Assembly (NCBI RefSeq): GCF_003544875.1
Contig: NZ_CP032093.1
Span: forward strand, 310,001-374,000
Reading direction: 5' to 3'
Length of the DNA: 64,000 nucleotides
Origin: Vibrio alfacsensis
GTDB taxonomy: Bacteria > Pseudomonadota > Gammaproteobacteria > Enterobacterales > Vibrionaceae
The stretch's first letter is position 1; the number at the start of each line of letters is the position of its first letter. The notes below the pieces were generated by a model, which did no database searches, was not told where the DNA came from, and worked only from the letters and a program-made list of their open reading frames with translations. Positions 1 through 10,585 of the stretch are shown one piece after another. The position numbers and the translations under genes are program-made.

Positions 1-767
1 GGATTTGGTGAGCCGTGAAGAGTGTTTGGATTACTTAGCAGAGCGTAACATCCCTTGCTCAGCATCTTTAACTAAGATTTACTCGCGTGATGCAAACGCG
101 TGGCACATCTCAACGGAAGGCGGGGTTCTAGAAGATACTTGGAATGCGCCAAATGAAGATTGCTGGGCGTGGACAGTTGACCCTGAACAAGCTCCGAATG
201 AAGCCGAGTATGTCTCGCTTAAAGTTGCGAAAGGTGAAATCGTTGAAGTCGATGGTGAAGCTATGACGCCATACAACGCGCTGGTTTACCTAAACGAAAA
301 AGGTGCTAAGCACGGCGTCGGCCGCATTGATATCGTCGAAAACCGTTTGGTTGGTATGAAGTCACGTGGTTGTTATGAAACCCCGGGCGGCACTATCATG
401 ATGGAAGCACTACGTGCGGTAGAGCAACTTGTACTGGATAAAACGTCATTTGAGTTCCGTGAAGAGCTGGGCTTAAAAGCATCTCACCTTGTGTACGACG
501 GTCGCTGGTTTACGCCACTATGCAAATCAATTCTTGCGGCATCAGAGGAACTAGCTCAGGACGTAAATGGTGAAGTAGTTGTGAAACTCTACAAAGGCCA
601 CGCGACGGTTACGCAAAACGTTCAGATAACAGCTTGTATTCTGAAGAGTTTGCAACTTTGGTGCGGACGAAGTTTATGATCAAAGTCATGCAGAAGGCTT
701 TATTCGTCTCTATTCATTATCCAGCCGTATCCGTGCTTTGAATAGTCAGAAAAATAAATTAATTTAA
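1..767 (+). CDS. argG: Argininosuccinate synthase, 3' part, with two frameshifts
   Basis: ATP-dependent joining of citrulline and aspartate to argininosuccinate, the penultimate step of arginine synthesis, in the cytoplasm. The start lies outside the window. The visible reading frame carries family stretches such as [11 protein letters not shown] and the FEFREELG region. As written the frame stops at 679, but the normal C-terminus (ending [12 protein letters not shown]) can be read from two further frames if one A is restored in the run at 615-618 and one T in the run at 657-659. The stop would then be TAA at 765-767. Both lesions are single-base losses in homopolymers in the last 50 codons, so I read this as an intact gene with sequence errors. 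It lies upstream of argH in the same direction, but an intrinsic terminator separates them. Confidence 0.93.
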
Positions 768-778
768 AACGTTAGAAT

Positions 779-813
779 AAAAAGACCTGTCCATGTTGGG
801 CAGGTCTTTTTAT
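779..813 (+). terminator. Intrinsic terminator after argG
   Basis: GC-rich inverted repeat (AAAGACCTG ... CAGGTCTTT) followed by a T-run, directly after the reconstructed argG stop. It separates argG from argH. Confidence 0.85.
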
Positions 814-844
814 TTTGCTAATACGGTGCGCATAATGACAAAAG

Positions 845-883
845 CATGAATAAATATGTAAATATAATGAATTTATACTTTAT
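845..883 (+). promoter_or_regulatory. Tandem ARG boxes (ArgR operator) upstream of argH
   Basis: Two imperfect copies of the ARG-box palindrome TGAATwwwwATTCA start at 847 (TGAATAAATATGTA) and 868 (TGAATTTATACTTT). Their starts are 21 bp apart, the spacing known for paired 18-bp ARG boxes with a 3-bp gap. They lie about 120 bp before the argH start in an AT-rich promoter region. Arginine-dependent repression of argH by ArgR is inferred. Confidence 0.6.
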
Positions 884-976
884 TTTTGCTGTGATTATCG
901 TAACGTTGAAACATAACAAAAGTGAGCAAATGATCAGTTGTTTGGTCAACACTTAATGAATAGCACGTTAGCGTAA

Positions 977-2875
<1,899 letters not shown>

Positions 2876-2989
2876 TCCTATGATTTTACTCGTATTGAGC
2901 TATTGATAAAAAATCCATAAAAGACGGAACCTTTGAGAAAAGCCCGGTCTATTAAAGTACCACTGCTTTTTCTTAGAAGAATCTAAGAG

Positions 2990-3024
2990 AGCCCCAAAAC
3001 CGATATTGGTTTTGGGGCTTTTTT
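2990..3024 (+). terminator. Intrinsic terminator after argH
   Basis: AGCCCCAAAACC pairs with GGTTTTGGGGCT around a six-base loop and is followed by TTTTTT. Confidence 0.9.
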
Positions 3025-3090
3025 CTTTCGGTCGTTTTGCTAGAGCTTCGACACTTACTTGTTCTCTGATACTTACCTGTCCTCTGACGC

Positions 3091-3387
3091 CTACTTGTCA
3101 TTTGAGCGATATGTAGGTTTACGCCCCTCTTGTTTGTTCATCTTTTTTTGACGACGTTGCCACGGCAGGATGACAAAACGCATCCATAGATGTAAGAACA
3201 GCAAGCCATTGAAAGCAAAACCTGCAAAGATCAGAGCGATCGACTCAATGCTATGTGGATCATCTTGAAATACAAACCACCATACGATCCAGCATAGGAC
3301 GGAAAGTACGGTTAGTTGATCCATACACCGTTGACAACGACCAATCTTTTTCCAAAACCAATGTTCTTGGCAGCTACGACAAGACAT
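3091..3387 (-). CDS. DUF3624 family small membrane protein
   Basis: A 98-residue protein resembling the Vibrio DUF3624 family, of unknown function. The N-terminus holds two CxxC pairs (CRSC at about 3-6 and CQRC at about 18-21), which look like a small zinc ribbon. Two hydrophobic helices follow (about 24-42 and 51-70), and the C-terminus is strongly basic (RRQKKMNKQEGRK). This predicts an inner-membrane protein with both charged ends in the cytoplasm. It is transcribed toward argH and separated from it by the argH terminator. No operon partner is visible. The family name comes from memory of similar Vibrio proteins. Confidence 0.75.
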   Translation of the reverse strand: MSCRSCQEHWFWKKIGRCQRCMDQLTVLSVLCWIVWWFVFQDDPHSIESIALIFAGFAFNGLLFLHLWMRFVILPWQRRQKKMNKQEGRKPTYRSNDK

Positions 3388-3622
3388 AACACGCCTCTAG
3401 CTCTCTATTTGTTTCGAATTATATACCCATTAGAAAGGTGAATGTGTTTTTCCTACGTAGACGTTGATCATTTGCTTATTGTGGCTGTTATAACGCTGCA
3501 GACTATTGCAAAGCCAGAACGAGTAGAGTGATGGAATCAAAATGGAAAATTAGCTTGGATAAACTTTTGTAGCACGTAACTGATGTATGGTTCGCTGTCA
3601 GCCTAAAATAGGAAAAAGTATA

Positions 3623-3727
3623 ATGTCGACAGAACTTAAAGTAGCGCTTGGTTTTGCTGGTGGTTTTTTCACCATCGGGTTAACTGCAATCGTGTTAGTC
3701 AGTCGTTACGCAATGATGACCGCGTAA
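3623..3727 (+). CDS. 34-residue single-span membrane peptide
   Basis: A short reading frame from ATG at 3623 to TAA at 3725-3727. It is preceded by a good ribosome site (AGGAAAAA, 5-6 bases before ATG) and followed 12 bases later by a strong intrinsic terminator, so it looks like a complete one-gene transcription unit. It starts MSTELKVALGF and is followed by a single hydrophobic span rich in Gly, Phe, Ile and Val, then a short SRYAMMTA tail. I do not recognise a named family. Small membrane peptides of this shape often bind a larger membrane complex or respond to stress, but no partner is shown here. Confidence 0.6.
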   Translation: MSTELKVALGFAGGFFTIGLTAIVLVSRYAMMTA

Positions 3728-3739
3728 GAAAATAAAGCC

Positions 3740-3772
3740 AAAAAGAGCCTCGTTCATGACGAGGCTCTTTTT
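3740..3772 (+). terminator. Intrinsic terminator after the small membrane peptide
   Basis: AAAAAGAGCCTCG pairs with CGAGGCTCTTTTT around a six- to seven-base loop. It is near-symmetrical, so it may also stop leftward transcripts. Confidence 0.9.
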
Positions 3773-3846
3773 GTTGGTCGGTGACAGGTTAAATGGAGTT
3801 CATCCAGTCGCACTCATGACACTTCATCCATCCCTGCATAGGTTGC

Positions 3847-4575
3847 TTATCCTAAGTACGCTTCTAGCTCTTCGCTACCGCCGATATGTTTACCTCCGAT
3901 AAATACTTGAGGCACTGTCGAACGGCCAGAGATAGCTCGTAAGCTGACTGTTGTTGCATCTTTACCTAGTACGACTTCTTCGTAATTTAAACCTTTGTCG
4001 ATTAGGTTTTGTTTCGCTTTCATACAGAAAGGACAGCCTGGCTTAGTGAATACAGTGATAGACTCTTGCTCTTTGTGTCCCGGTGCAATGTAATTCAACA
4101 TAGTGTCGGCATCAGAGACTTTGAACGGGTCGCCTGGCTCGTTTGGCTCAATAAACATTTTTTCTACCACGCCATTTTTCACAAGCATACTGTAACGCCA
4201 TGAGCGTTTGCCAAAGCCTAAGTCGTTTTTCTCAATCAGCATGCCCATACCATCGGTAAAATCACCATTACCATCTGGGATAAATGTGATGTTTTCTGCT
4301 TCTTGATCGGCTTTCCATGCATTCATCACGAATGTGTCGTTGACAGATACACATAGAATTTCATCAACGCCGTGATCTTGGAATACAGAGAACAATTCAT
4401 TGTAGCGAGGTAGATGGCTTGATGAACACGTCGGAGTAAATGCACCCGGCAAGCTGAATACGATAACGGTTTTATCTTTGAATAGTTCGTCCGTTGTTAC
4501 GTTTACCCATGCGTCACCTTTACGTGTTGGGAAAGTGACTTGTGGAACTGCTTGACCTTCTTTTGATGCAAACAT
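3847..4575 (-). CDS. Peroxiredoxin-glutaredoxin fusion (Prx5/Grx hybrid)
   Basis: Residues 1 to about 165 are a Prx5-type peroxiredoxin with peroxidatic Cys50 in PGAFTPTC. Residues from about 170 to 242 are a glutaredoxin with the CPFC dithiol at 181-184 and the cis-proline motif TVPQVF. The fused enzyme reduces H2O2 and organic peroxides using glutathione, with the glutaredoxin domain recycling the peroxidatic cysteine. The ATG at 4575 (MFASKEG) is chosen over an upstream TTG because AAGGAAA sits at the right distance. It is divergent from oxyR, and the OxyR site between them makes peroxide induction likely. The hybrid is known from Haemophilus and Vibrio. Confidence 0.94.
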   Translation of the reverse strand: MFASKEGQAVPQVTFPTRKGDAWVNVTTDELFKDKTVIVFSLPGAFTPTCSSSHLPRYNELFSVFQDHGVDEILCVSVNDTFVMNAWKADQEAENITFIPDGNGDFTDGMGMLIEKNDLGFGKRSWRYSMLVKNGVVEKMFIEPNEPGDPFKVSDADTMLNYIAPGHKEQESITVFTKPGCPFCMKAKQNLIDKGLNYEEVVLGKDATTVSLRAISGRSTVPQVFIGGKHIGGSEELEAYLG

Positions 4576-4680
4576 GATGATTTCCTTTTTCAATTTGTAA
4601 ATAGTCCGAGTAGAGCTTATCGTTTTAGCGCTATGTTTCGCTTTGTTGCCCTCATTATTGAAAAAACTTTGATAGCTCTA

Positions 4681-4717
4681 ATCGTTTAATGCTATGGTTT
4701 TGATAGATTATTTCTAT
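4681..4717 (+). promoter_or_regulatory. OxyR binding site between prx-grx and oxyR
   Basis: Four tetranucleotides are spaced exactly seven bases apart: ATCG (4681), CTAT (4692), ATAG (4703), CTAT (4714). The known tetramer-binding consensus is ATAG-N7-CTAT-N7-ATAG-N7-CTAT, so 15 of 16 fixed bases match. The site ends 25 bp before the oxyR start, so it can serve oxyR autorepression and activation of the divergent peroxiredoxin gene. Confidence 0.85.
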
Positions 4718-4742
4718 CGCCAAAAGAAGCGAATCGTACGTT

Positions 4743-5651
4743 ATGAATATTCGAGATTTTGAATACTTGGTAGCGCTTGCGGAGCACAAGCATTTTCGAA
4801 AGGCAGCGGAAGCCTGTTTTGTTAGTCAACCAACTTTAAGTGGGCAAATTCGTAAGCTTGAAGATGAGTTAGGAACGGCACTTTTAGAACGAAGTAGCCG
4901 ACGCGTTCTATTCACTGATTCAGGTCTTCAGTTGGTGGATCAGGCCAAATGTATCTTAAGCGAAGTAAAAACCTTTAAAGATATGGCAAGCGGTCAAAGT
5001 GGTACTATGAATGGCCCAATGCACATTGGCTTTATTCCTACCGTCGGCCCTTATTTATTGCCTAAAATTGTGCCTCAATTAAAAGATGAGTTTCCTGATT
5101 TGGAGCTTTTTCTACATGAAGCTCAAACGCATCAATTGGTACGTCAGTTGGAAGAGGGAAAGTTAGACTGCCTTGTTTTAGCGTCAGTACCTGAGACTGA
5201 GCCATTTAAGGAAATCGAGGTCTATAACGAACCGCTTAGTGTCGCGGTTCCATGCGATCATGAATGGGCGACGTTAGACCATATCGATATGTTAGAGCTG
5301 AATGGCAAAACGGTGTTGTCTCTGGGAGATGGTCATTGTTTGCGTGATCAGGCATTAGGCTTCTGCTTTGCTGCTGGCGCAAAAGATGATGAACGCTTTA
5401 GAGCGACGAGTTTAGAAACATTACGCAATATGGTTGCAGCAGGTGCCGGTATCACGCTTTTGCCACAGTTATCTGTTCCTCACGAGAAGCAAAAAGATGG
5501 TGTGTGTTATTTACCTGCAGTGAACCCAGTACCATCAAGACGTATTGTTTTAGCCTATCGCCCGGGGTCGCCATTGCGAGCGCGTTTTGAAGCTTTAGCA
5601 GCTAAGATAAAGACCATTCTTGATGAACAGCAGACATCTGTTGCTGCATAG
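4743..5651 (+). CDS. oxyR: Hydrogen-peroxide sensing LysR regulator OxyR
   Basis: A 302-residue LysR-type regulator. The N-terminal winged helix (MNIRDFEYLVALAEHKHFRKAA region, with SQPTLSGQI recognition helix) is followed by the regulatory domain. The redox cysteines are Cys199 and Cys208, the same positions as in E. coli OxyR (GDGHCLRDQALGFC), so disulfide-switch sensing is retained. It activates antioxidant genes under peroxide stress. It is divergent from prx-grx with a four-part OxyR box in between. No strong Shine-Dalgarno is seen before the ATG. Downstream it meets mrcA tail to tail across a shared terminator. Confidence 0.97.
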   Translation: MNIRDFEYLVALAEHKHFRKAAEACFVSQPTLSGQIRKLEDELGTALLERSSRRVLFTDSGLQLVDQAKCILSEVKTFKDMASGQSGTMNGPMHIGFIPTVGPYLLPKIVPQLKDEFPDLELFLHEAQTHQLVRQLEEGKLDCLVLASVPETEPFKEIEVYNEPLSVAVPCDHEWATLDHIDMLELNGKTVLSLGDGHCLRDQALGFCFAAGAKDDERFRATSLETLRNMVAAGAGITLLPQLSVPHEKQKDGVCYLPAVNPVPSRRIVLAYRPGSPLRARFEALAAKIKTILDEQQTSVAA

Positions 5652-5680
5652 TTGGATTTGAGTTTAAGACAATTCGAATA

Positions 5681-5714
5681 AAAAATGGGGAGCCAATCTG
5701 GCTCCCCATTTTAT
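5681..5714. terminator. Bidirectional terminator between oxyR and mrcA
   Basis: AAATGGGGAGCC pairs with GGCTCCCCATTT. A-runs on the left and T-runs on the right let it stop both converging transcripts. Confidence 0.88.
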
Positions 5715-5722
5715 TTTCCGTA

Positions 5723-8287
5723 TTAGAACAGCTCTTCAGTGCTGCCACCACCAGTCGAATAAATGCTGTCTTCGAGGTTATTTCCAACATACTCCGTTGG
5801 CTCTGTCCCTTTTTCGAAGAACTCAAACATCGAAGAACCATCTACTTTGTGAGTGAGAAGGCCACTATTACGATCGATACGAACGCGAACAATATCATCA
5901 GGTACTTCTTTGCTGCGCTGAGGAACGCCCTCTAATGCGGCATGCATAAAGTCAATCCATGCGGGCTCCGCAGTTTTTGCACCAGATTCCGCACCTGAGA
6001 TTTGGCCTTTCCCTAAGTTACTGTTTACGGTTGTGCGGCCTAGTGTGCGAGAGTGGTCATCGAAACCTACCCATGAGATGGCCACAATGCCAGGTCCATA
6101 CCCGTTGTACCAAGTATCTTTAGAGTCGTTAGTTGTCCCCGTCTTGCCGCCGATATCTCGACGATCCAGTTTTTGAGCTCGCCAGCCGGTACCATTCCAA
6201 CCAGTACCATCACGCCAGCTACCACCACCCCAGATATTGCTGTACATCATTTCACGCATTAAGAAAGCATTCTGCTGTGAAATGACTTGTGGAGCGTAGC
6301 GTGGCTCTTCATCGTTGGAAGCTGTGTCTACATCTACGGTTTCTAAAGGAACATCTTGCTCACCAAATTCTGCTGCAAACTTGTCTTCTTCAGCTGTCGT
6401 CATTTGTGGACAATTATGCTGACAAATGGTTTTTGGATTTGCTTTAAACAACACTTCACCAAACGCGCTCTGAACGTGGTCAATGTAGTAAGGTTCAACA
6501 TAGTAACCGCCATTCGCAAAGACAGAGTAACCTTGCGCCACTTCCATTGGGGTTAAGCTACCTGCACCTAATGCGATAGTTTCTGAGCGAGGAACCTCAT
6601 TAATATCAAACCCGAAACGAGTTAAGAACTGACGAGTTTCATCTAGGCCTACTTCACGCAACGTACGCACAGCCATTACGTTTTTCGATTGTGCCAAGCC
6701 AATGCGAAGGCGAGTTGGACCAATGTAAGTTGGTGGAGAGTTTTTTGGACGCCATGCAGAGCCAGAACCCGCATCCCATTTGTTTATTGGGGCGTCGTTG
6801 ACAAGTGATGCCAACGTTAGGCCTTTATTTAATGCTGCTGAGTAAATGAAAGGCTTAATACTTGACCCAACCTGACGCACAGACATCGTCGCACGGTTAA
6901 ACTTACTGTGAACAAAGTTGAAGCCACCAACAAGAGAGAGTACCGCACCATTTTCTGGATTCATTGCGATAAAGGCGGTGTTTGCATTCGGTACTTGGCT
7001 TAAGTTCCAGCTATGAGTGGTGTGGCCGTCTTTATCGGTTGTCGTGATTTCACGTACCCAGACTTGTTGGCCTGGTTCAAGAATTTGTTTGGCCGATTTA
7101 GGCGCAGGTCCCTGACGTTCATCGGTTAAGAACTTTCGAGCCCAGTTCATGCCTGTCCATGCGATAGTTTGCTCATCGTTGTTCTTCACCCATACTTGAG
7201 CACTTTTTTCGTCGACCTTTGTGACTACTGCAGGAGAAAGTTCACCGTAAGTCGGTTGCTTTTTAAGGTGATTTTCAATCTGTTCGACATCCCAAGCTGC
7301 TTCACCTTTTTTCCATAGCACTTTCTCTGCACCACGGTAGCCGTGACGTTCATCGTAAGCGAGTAGGTTATTGATTGCCGCCGCGTTTGCGGCATCTTGA
7401 AGTTTAGAGTCGACAGTCATGTAAATGTTCAGGCCAGAAGTGTAAGCCTGCTCCTCACCGTACTCTTTTACTGCCCATGAACGAGCGAGTTCCGCAACAT
7501 ACGGTGCTGAAAGTTCAATTTCAGCACTGTGGTAGCGAGCGACAATCGGTTCTGAACGAGCTTGGTCGTATTGTTCTTGGGTGATGTATTTTTCATCAAG
7601 CATACGCATCAGAACGACATTGCGGCGGTTGGTTGCGCGTTCTAGTGAGTAGATAGGGTTCATTGTTGAAGGGGCTTTTGGCATACCCGCAAGCGTTGCA
7701 ATCTCGCTCAGAGTTAACTCGTTTAAACTCTTACCAAAGTAGACTTGTGCTGCCGCGCCGAAACCGTATGAACGGTAACCGAGGAAGATCTTATTTACGT
7801 ACAGCTCCATGATCTCTTGCTTAGTCAGAAGTTGCTCAATATGAATAGCGATAAAGATCTCTTTAACCTTTCGCATGATCTTCTTTTCGTTAGATAGGAA
7901 GAAGTTACGCGCAAGTTGCTGGGTGATGGTACTCGCACCTTGTTTAGCTGAGCCCGATAGCGCAACGACAATCGCAGCACGAGTGATGCCAATAGGGTCA
8001 ATACCAGGGTGCTCATAGAAACGGCTATCTTCTGTTGCGATTAGGGCATGAATCAAATCCTGTGGGATCTCATCGTAGGTAACAGGAATTCGACGCTTCT
8101 CACCGAATTGAGCAATTAACTTATTGTCTTGGCTGAAAACCTGCATAGGTGTTTGTAATTCAACATTTTTTAGTGTTGCAACGTCTGGTAATTCAGGCTT
8201 TACGTATTGATAGAAGCCGAAAATCGTGATGACTCCAAGAATTATGCAAAACAATGTTAAAAATAATAAACGCTTTATGAACTTCAC
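5723..8287 (-). CDS. mrcA: Bifunctional penicillin-binding protein 1A
   Basis: Class A PBP that polymerises (glycosyltransferase) and cross-links (transpeptidase) peptidoglycan at the outer face of the inner membrane. A single N-terminal membrane anchor precedes the glycosyltransferase domain, with its catalytic-Glu motif EDSRFYEHPG. The transpeptidase domain follows, with the active serine in GSSIKPF and the KTGTTND box near the C-terminus. The GTG at 8287 (VKFIKRLL) is preferred because it follows AGGGA and gives the usual PBP1A N-terminus (about 854 residues). The longer frame to 8356 adds an unlikely charged extension before the anchor. It is divergent from pilM across about 140 bp, the usual gammaproteobacterial arrangement. 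Confidence 0.96.
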   Translation of the reverse strand: MKFIKRLLFLTLFCIILGVITIFGFYQYVKPELPDVATLKNVELQTPMQVFSQDNKLIAQFGEKRRIPVTYDEIPQDLIHALIATEDSRFYEHPGIDPIGITRAAIVVALSGSAKQGASTITQQLARNFFLSNEKKIMRKVKEIFIAIHIEQLLTKQEIMELYVNKIFLGYRSYGFGAAAQVYFGKSLNELTLSEIATLAGMPKAPSTMNPIYSLERATNRRNVVLMRMLDEKYITQEQYDQARSEPIVARYHSAEIELSAPYVAELARSWAVKEYGEEQAYTSGLNIYMTVDSKLQDAANAAAINNLLAYDERHGYRGAEKVLWKKGEAAWDVEQIENHLKKQPTYGELSPAVVTKVDEKSAQVWVKNNDEQTIAWTGMNWARKFLTDERQGPAPKSAKQILEPGQQVWVREITTTDKDGHTTHSWNLSQVPNANTAFIAMNPENGAVLSLVGGFNFVHSKFNRATMSVRQVGSSIKPFIYSAALNKGLTLASLVNDAPINKWDAGSGSAWRPKNSPPTYIGPTRLRIGLAQSKNVMAVRTLREVGLDETRQFLTRFGFDINEVPRSETIALGAGSLTPMEVAQGYSVFANGGYYVEPYYIDHVQSAFGEVLFKANPKTICQHNCPQMTTAEEDKFAAEFGEQDVPLETVDVDTASNDEEPRYAPQVISQQNAFLMREMMYSNIWGGGSWRDGTGWNGTGWRAQKLDRRDIGGKTGTTNDSKDTWYNGYGPGIVAISWVGFDDHSRTLGRTTVNSNLGKGQISGAESGAKTAEPAWIDFMHAALEGVPQRSKEVPDDIVRVRIDRNSGLLTHKVDGSSMFEFFEKGTEPTEYVGNNLEDSIYSTGGGSTEELF

Positions 8288-8428
8288 CGGAGAATCCCTG
8301 ATTGGTTGAGGCTGTAGGATGACAAACCCTTGTACTCTTTGGTCAAAATTTAGCACATAGAGATATTAACTCTTATTTAAATGCTAATCACAACCTTTGC
8401 ACGAAGAAAATTCGGAGCGAGAGTAGCA

Positions 8429-9440
8429 ATGGACAAACTCGTCGTTACTGGCATCGACATAGGCCATAACAGTCTCAAAGCCGTGGTACTTAAGCCTAGT
8501 GGTCGCCATTACGCGGTACTGGACTACAAAGAAATAATATTGAAAGAATGTATTGTCGCTGAAAATAACACCATAAATCATCAAGAAATTGTAAAGACAC
8601 TTAAAGAGATAAAAAGCACTGCCTTTCGGGGCTAAACGTGTCGCGATTTCGGTGCCAGAAAATGCCGTGATCAGCAAAAAACTGCAAATAGAACCAGGGT
8701 TAGATAGCAGTGAACGAGACTATGCGGTCATGCAAGCTTTCGCTCATCAATCACCTTTCCCCTTACAAGAGCTTAGTTTAGATTTTGTTTTAGATGATGT
8801 GAAGAATAAAACGGATGGACTTGAACATTATCAAGTATTTGCTACTCGTAAGGACGTTGTTGATTCTCGAGTCGATGCTTTACAACAATCAGGGTTAAAG
8901 CCTGTGTTAGTAGAGGTGGCATCACAAAGCTTAGGTCATATGTGGAAGCTCGCGACGGAGCATTTTCCAGAGAAAAGTACGTACTGCTTGCTCAATGTAG
9001 GCAACGTTAAATCATCGTTCACAATGTTTACTGAACAGGGTGAATTATTTCACAAAGAGTTCTCATCAAGTTCATGGTCTGAAAAAACGCCATCAGTATA
9101 TCAGAAAGGTGCTTGTTTACAGGTGGATGAATCACACCAAGAGCAAGCTCTGATTGAGCGAGTTCAGCGTCAACTGCAGCTTTATGCTTCTTTCAATGGT
9201 TCTCTCAATATTACCGGTATCTGGATTACAGGTGACGGTTTTGTCACACCCCAATTAAAGAGAGCGTTATCGAGTCAATTGAGCATGGAATGTGAAACAC
9301 TCAACCCGTTCGAGTTGTTTATATTGATGGTGTCACCGCATAAGCATACGGCTGTGCAATCGCACCGGTTTACTGCTGCTGCGGGCCTCGCGATTCGAGG
9401 TATTCATTGGTTGGAGCATGGCAATGTTGTATCGCATTAA
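8429..9440 (+). CDS. pilM: Type IV pilus assembly protein PilM (frameshifted)
   Basis: Actin-like cytoplasmic protein that binds the N-terminus of PilN and forms the inner ring of the type IV (here probably competence) pilus machine. The N-terminal phosphate-binding motif is seen in VVTGIDIGHNSLKAVV. As written the frame ends at 8635 just after ...KTLKEIK. The rest (from VAISVPENAVISKK) continues in another frame from 8652. The shift sits at the A-run 8611-8615: four or seven As would restore the frame. The intact flanks on both sides suggest a sequence error. Start ATG 8429 follows GGAG. The 3' end overlaps pilN. Confidence 0.9.
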
Positions 9441-9999
9441 TTTGTTGCCATGGCGCGAGTATCAACGTAAGGCGCATCGTCACCGTTTTGTTAGCCTCGC
9501 TGTTTTTGGAGTAATGATTGCGGCGATCATTCAGTGGGGAGGAAATCAGTATTTACAGGCTCAACAAGCTGAGCAGCAAAAGCGTCTAGATTATCTCTCC
9601 AATCACATTACGCTTTTTGATCAGCGGATTGAAGCGATGAAAATTGCGGAGCAAGAGCATCGCCAAGTTCTGCAGCGATTAAATGTTGTTGACCAATTAC
9701 AGCGAGGACGAAGCAAAACGACGGCGTTTATGAATCTTATCCCCTCGGTGATTCCTGAGGGGGTTTATGTCGACAAGATTAAAATCAATCACTATTACGT
9801 TGAGCTTTCTGGGATTGCAGATAGCACATCCCATCTGGCGACGATGCTCGATAATATGGAGCGTTCAGCAAAGCTTTATGAAGTGGATATGCATTCTATT
9901 GTTCATGGAAAATCACGCTTTGGGAGGTCATTCCAACAATTTAATGTCTCTTTTCGATTACGGGAAGCGCAAGGGGCAGGAAGTCTACATCATGGTTAA
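9424..9999 (+). CDS. pilN: Type IV pilus assembly protein PilN
   Basis: Bitopic inner-membrane protein of the pilus alignment complex. The short cytoplasmic N-terminus begins MLYRINLLPWRE, the conserved peptide that PilM binds. It is followed by one membrane span (FVSLAVFGVMIAAIIQW region), a coiled-coil stretch and a periplasmic ferredoxin-like domain that pairs with PilO. I prefer ATG 9424 over 9418 because GGAG at 9413-9416 is then correctly spaced. It overlaps pilM by 17 bp and pilO by 8 bp, indicating translational coupling. Confidence 0.94.
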   Translation: MLYRINLLPWREYQRKAHRHRFVSLAVFGVMIAAIIQWGGNQYLQAQQAEQQKRLDYLSNHITLFDQRIEAMKIAEQEHRQVLQRLNVVDQLQRGRSKTTAFMNLIPSVIPEGVYVDKIKINHYYVELSGIADSTSHLATMLDNMERSAKLYEVDMHSIVHGKSRFGRSFQQFNVSFRLREAQGAGSLHHG

Positions 10000-10585
10000 T
10001 TGGCAAGACTTGGATGTGGATGAGATGCTTGAATGGCCAATACAGGCTCAGACCGTCGCAATATTGATCTTTATTTTTGCGCTTCAGATCGTTGGCTATT
10101 GGTTTTATTTGAAACCCGAGAATCAGCGGCTTAACGATCTTGTTCAAAAGGAGCAATCCCTGCGAACAGAATTTCAAATCAAAGCGAATAGGGCTGCAGC
10201 CTTACCTCAGTTGCAATCACAAGTCGATGAGTTGACCTCGCGATATGATCAGCTGTTACAGCAACTACCCGCAGAAAAAGAGCTAGCTACCATGTTGGCA
10301 TCAATCAATCAGCTTGGTATCGACAGCAATCTTAAGTTCACTCGAATGGATTGGGGGCAAAAGCAGGTTGAGCACTTTTTTTATCGATTGCCTCTTGAAC
10401 TCGAGTTAACCGGGGATTTTCATGATATTGGCCGTTTTACTCAAGCGATGGCGGAGTTACCCCGAATTATTGTTTTTCAGGATGCAATTTGGCAGCGAGT
10501 GAGTCAAGAAAGTGAGTCATTGCACTTTCGTATTAAAGCGAATACCTACCAACTCAAGTCTGAAGACAATAAAAATGAAAAATAA
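9992..10585 (+). CDS. pilO: Type IV pilus assembly protein PilO
   Basis: Inner-membrane partner of PilN. The MVNWQDLDVDEMLEWP start precedes one membrane span (TVAILIFIFALQIVGYWF), a periplasmic coiled coil (about 45-90) and a C-terminal ferredoxin-like fold. About 197 residues, the usual family size. The frame is open further upstream, but ATG 9992 gives the conserved N-terminus. It overlaps pilN by 8 bp and pilP by 11 bp. It acts in the periplasm to link PilMN to PilP and the secretin. Confidence 0.94.
   Translation: MVNWQDLDVDEMLEWPIQAQTVAILIFIFALQIVGYWFYLKPENQRLNDLVQKEQSLRTEFQIKANRAAALPQLQSQVDELTSRYDQLLQQLPAEKELATMLASINQLGIDSNLKFTRMDWGQKQVEHFFYRLPLELELTGDFHDIGRFTQAMAELPRIIVFQDAIWQRVSQESESLHFRIKANTYQLKSEDNKNEK

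Noticed and set aside
8288..8428. CRP-S or TfoX-type site before pilM
   Set aside because: Searched for TGCGA-N6-TCGCA and TGTGA-N6-TCACA. No convincing match.
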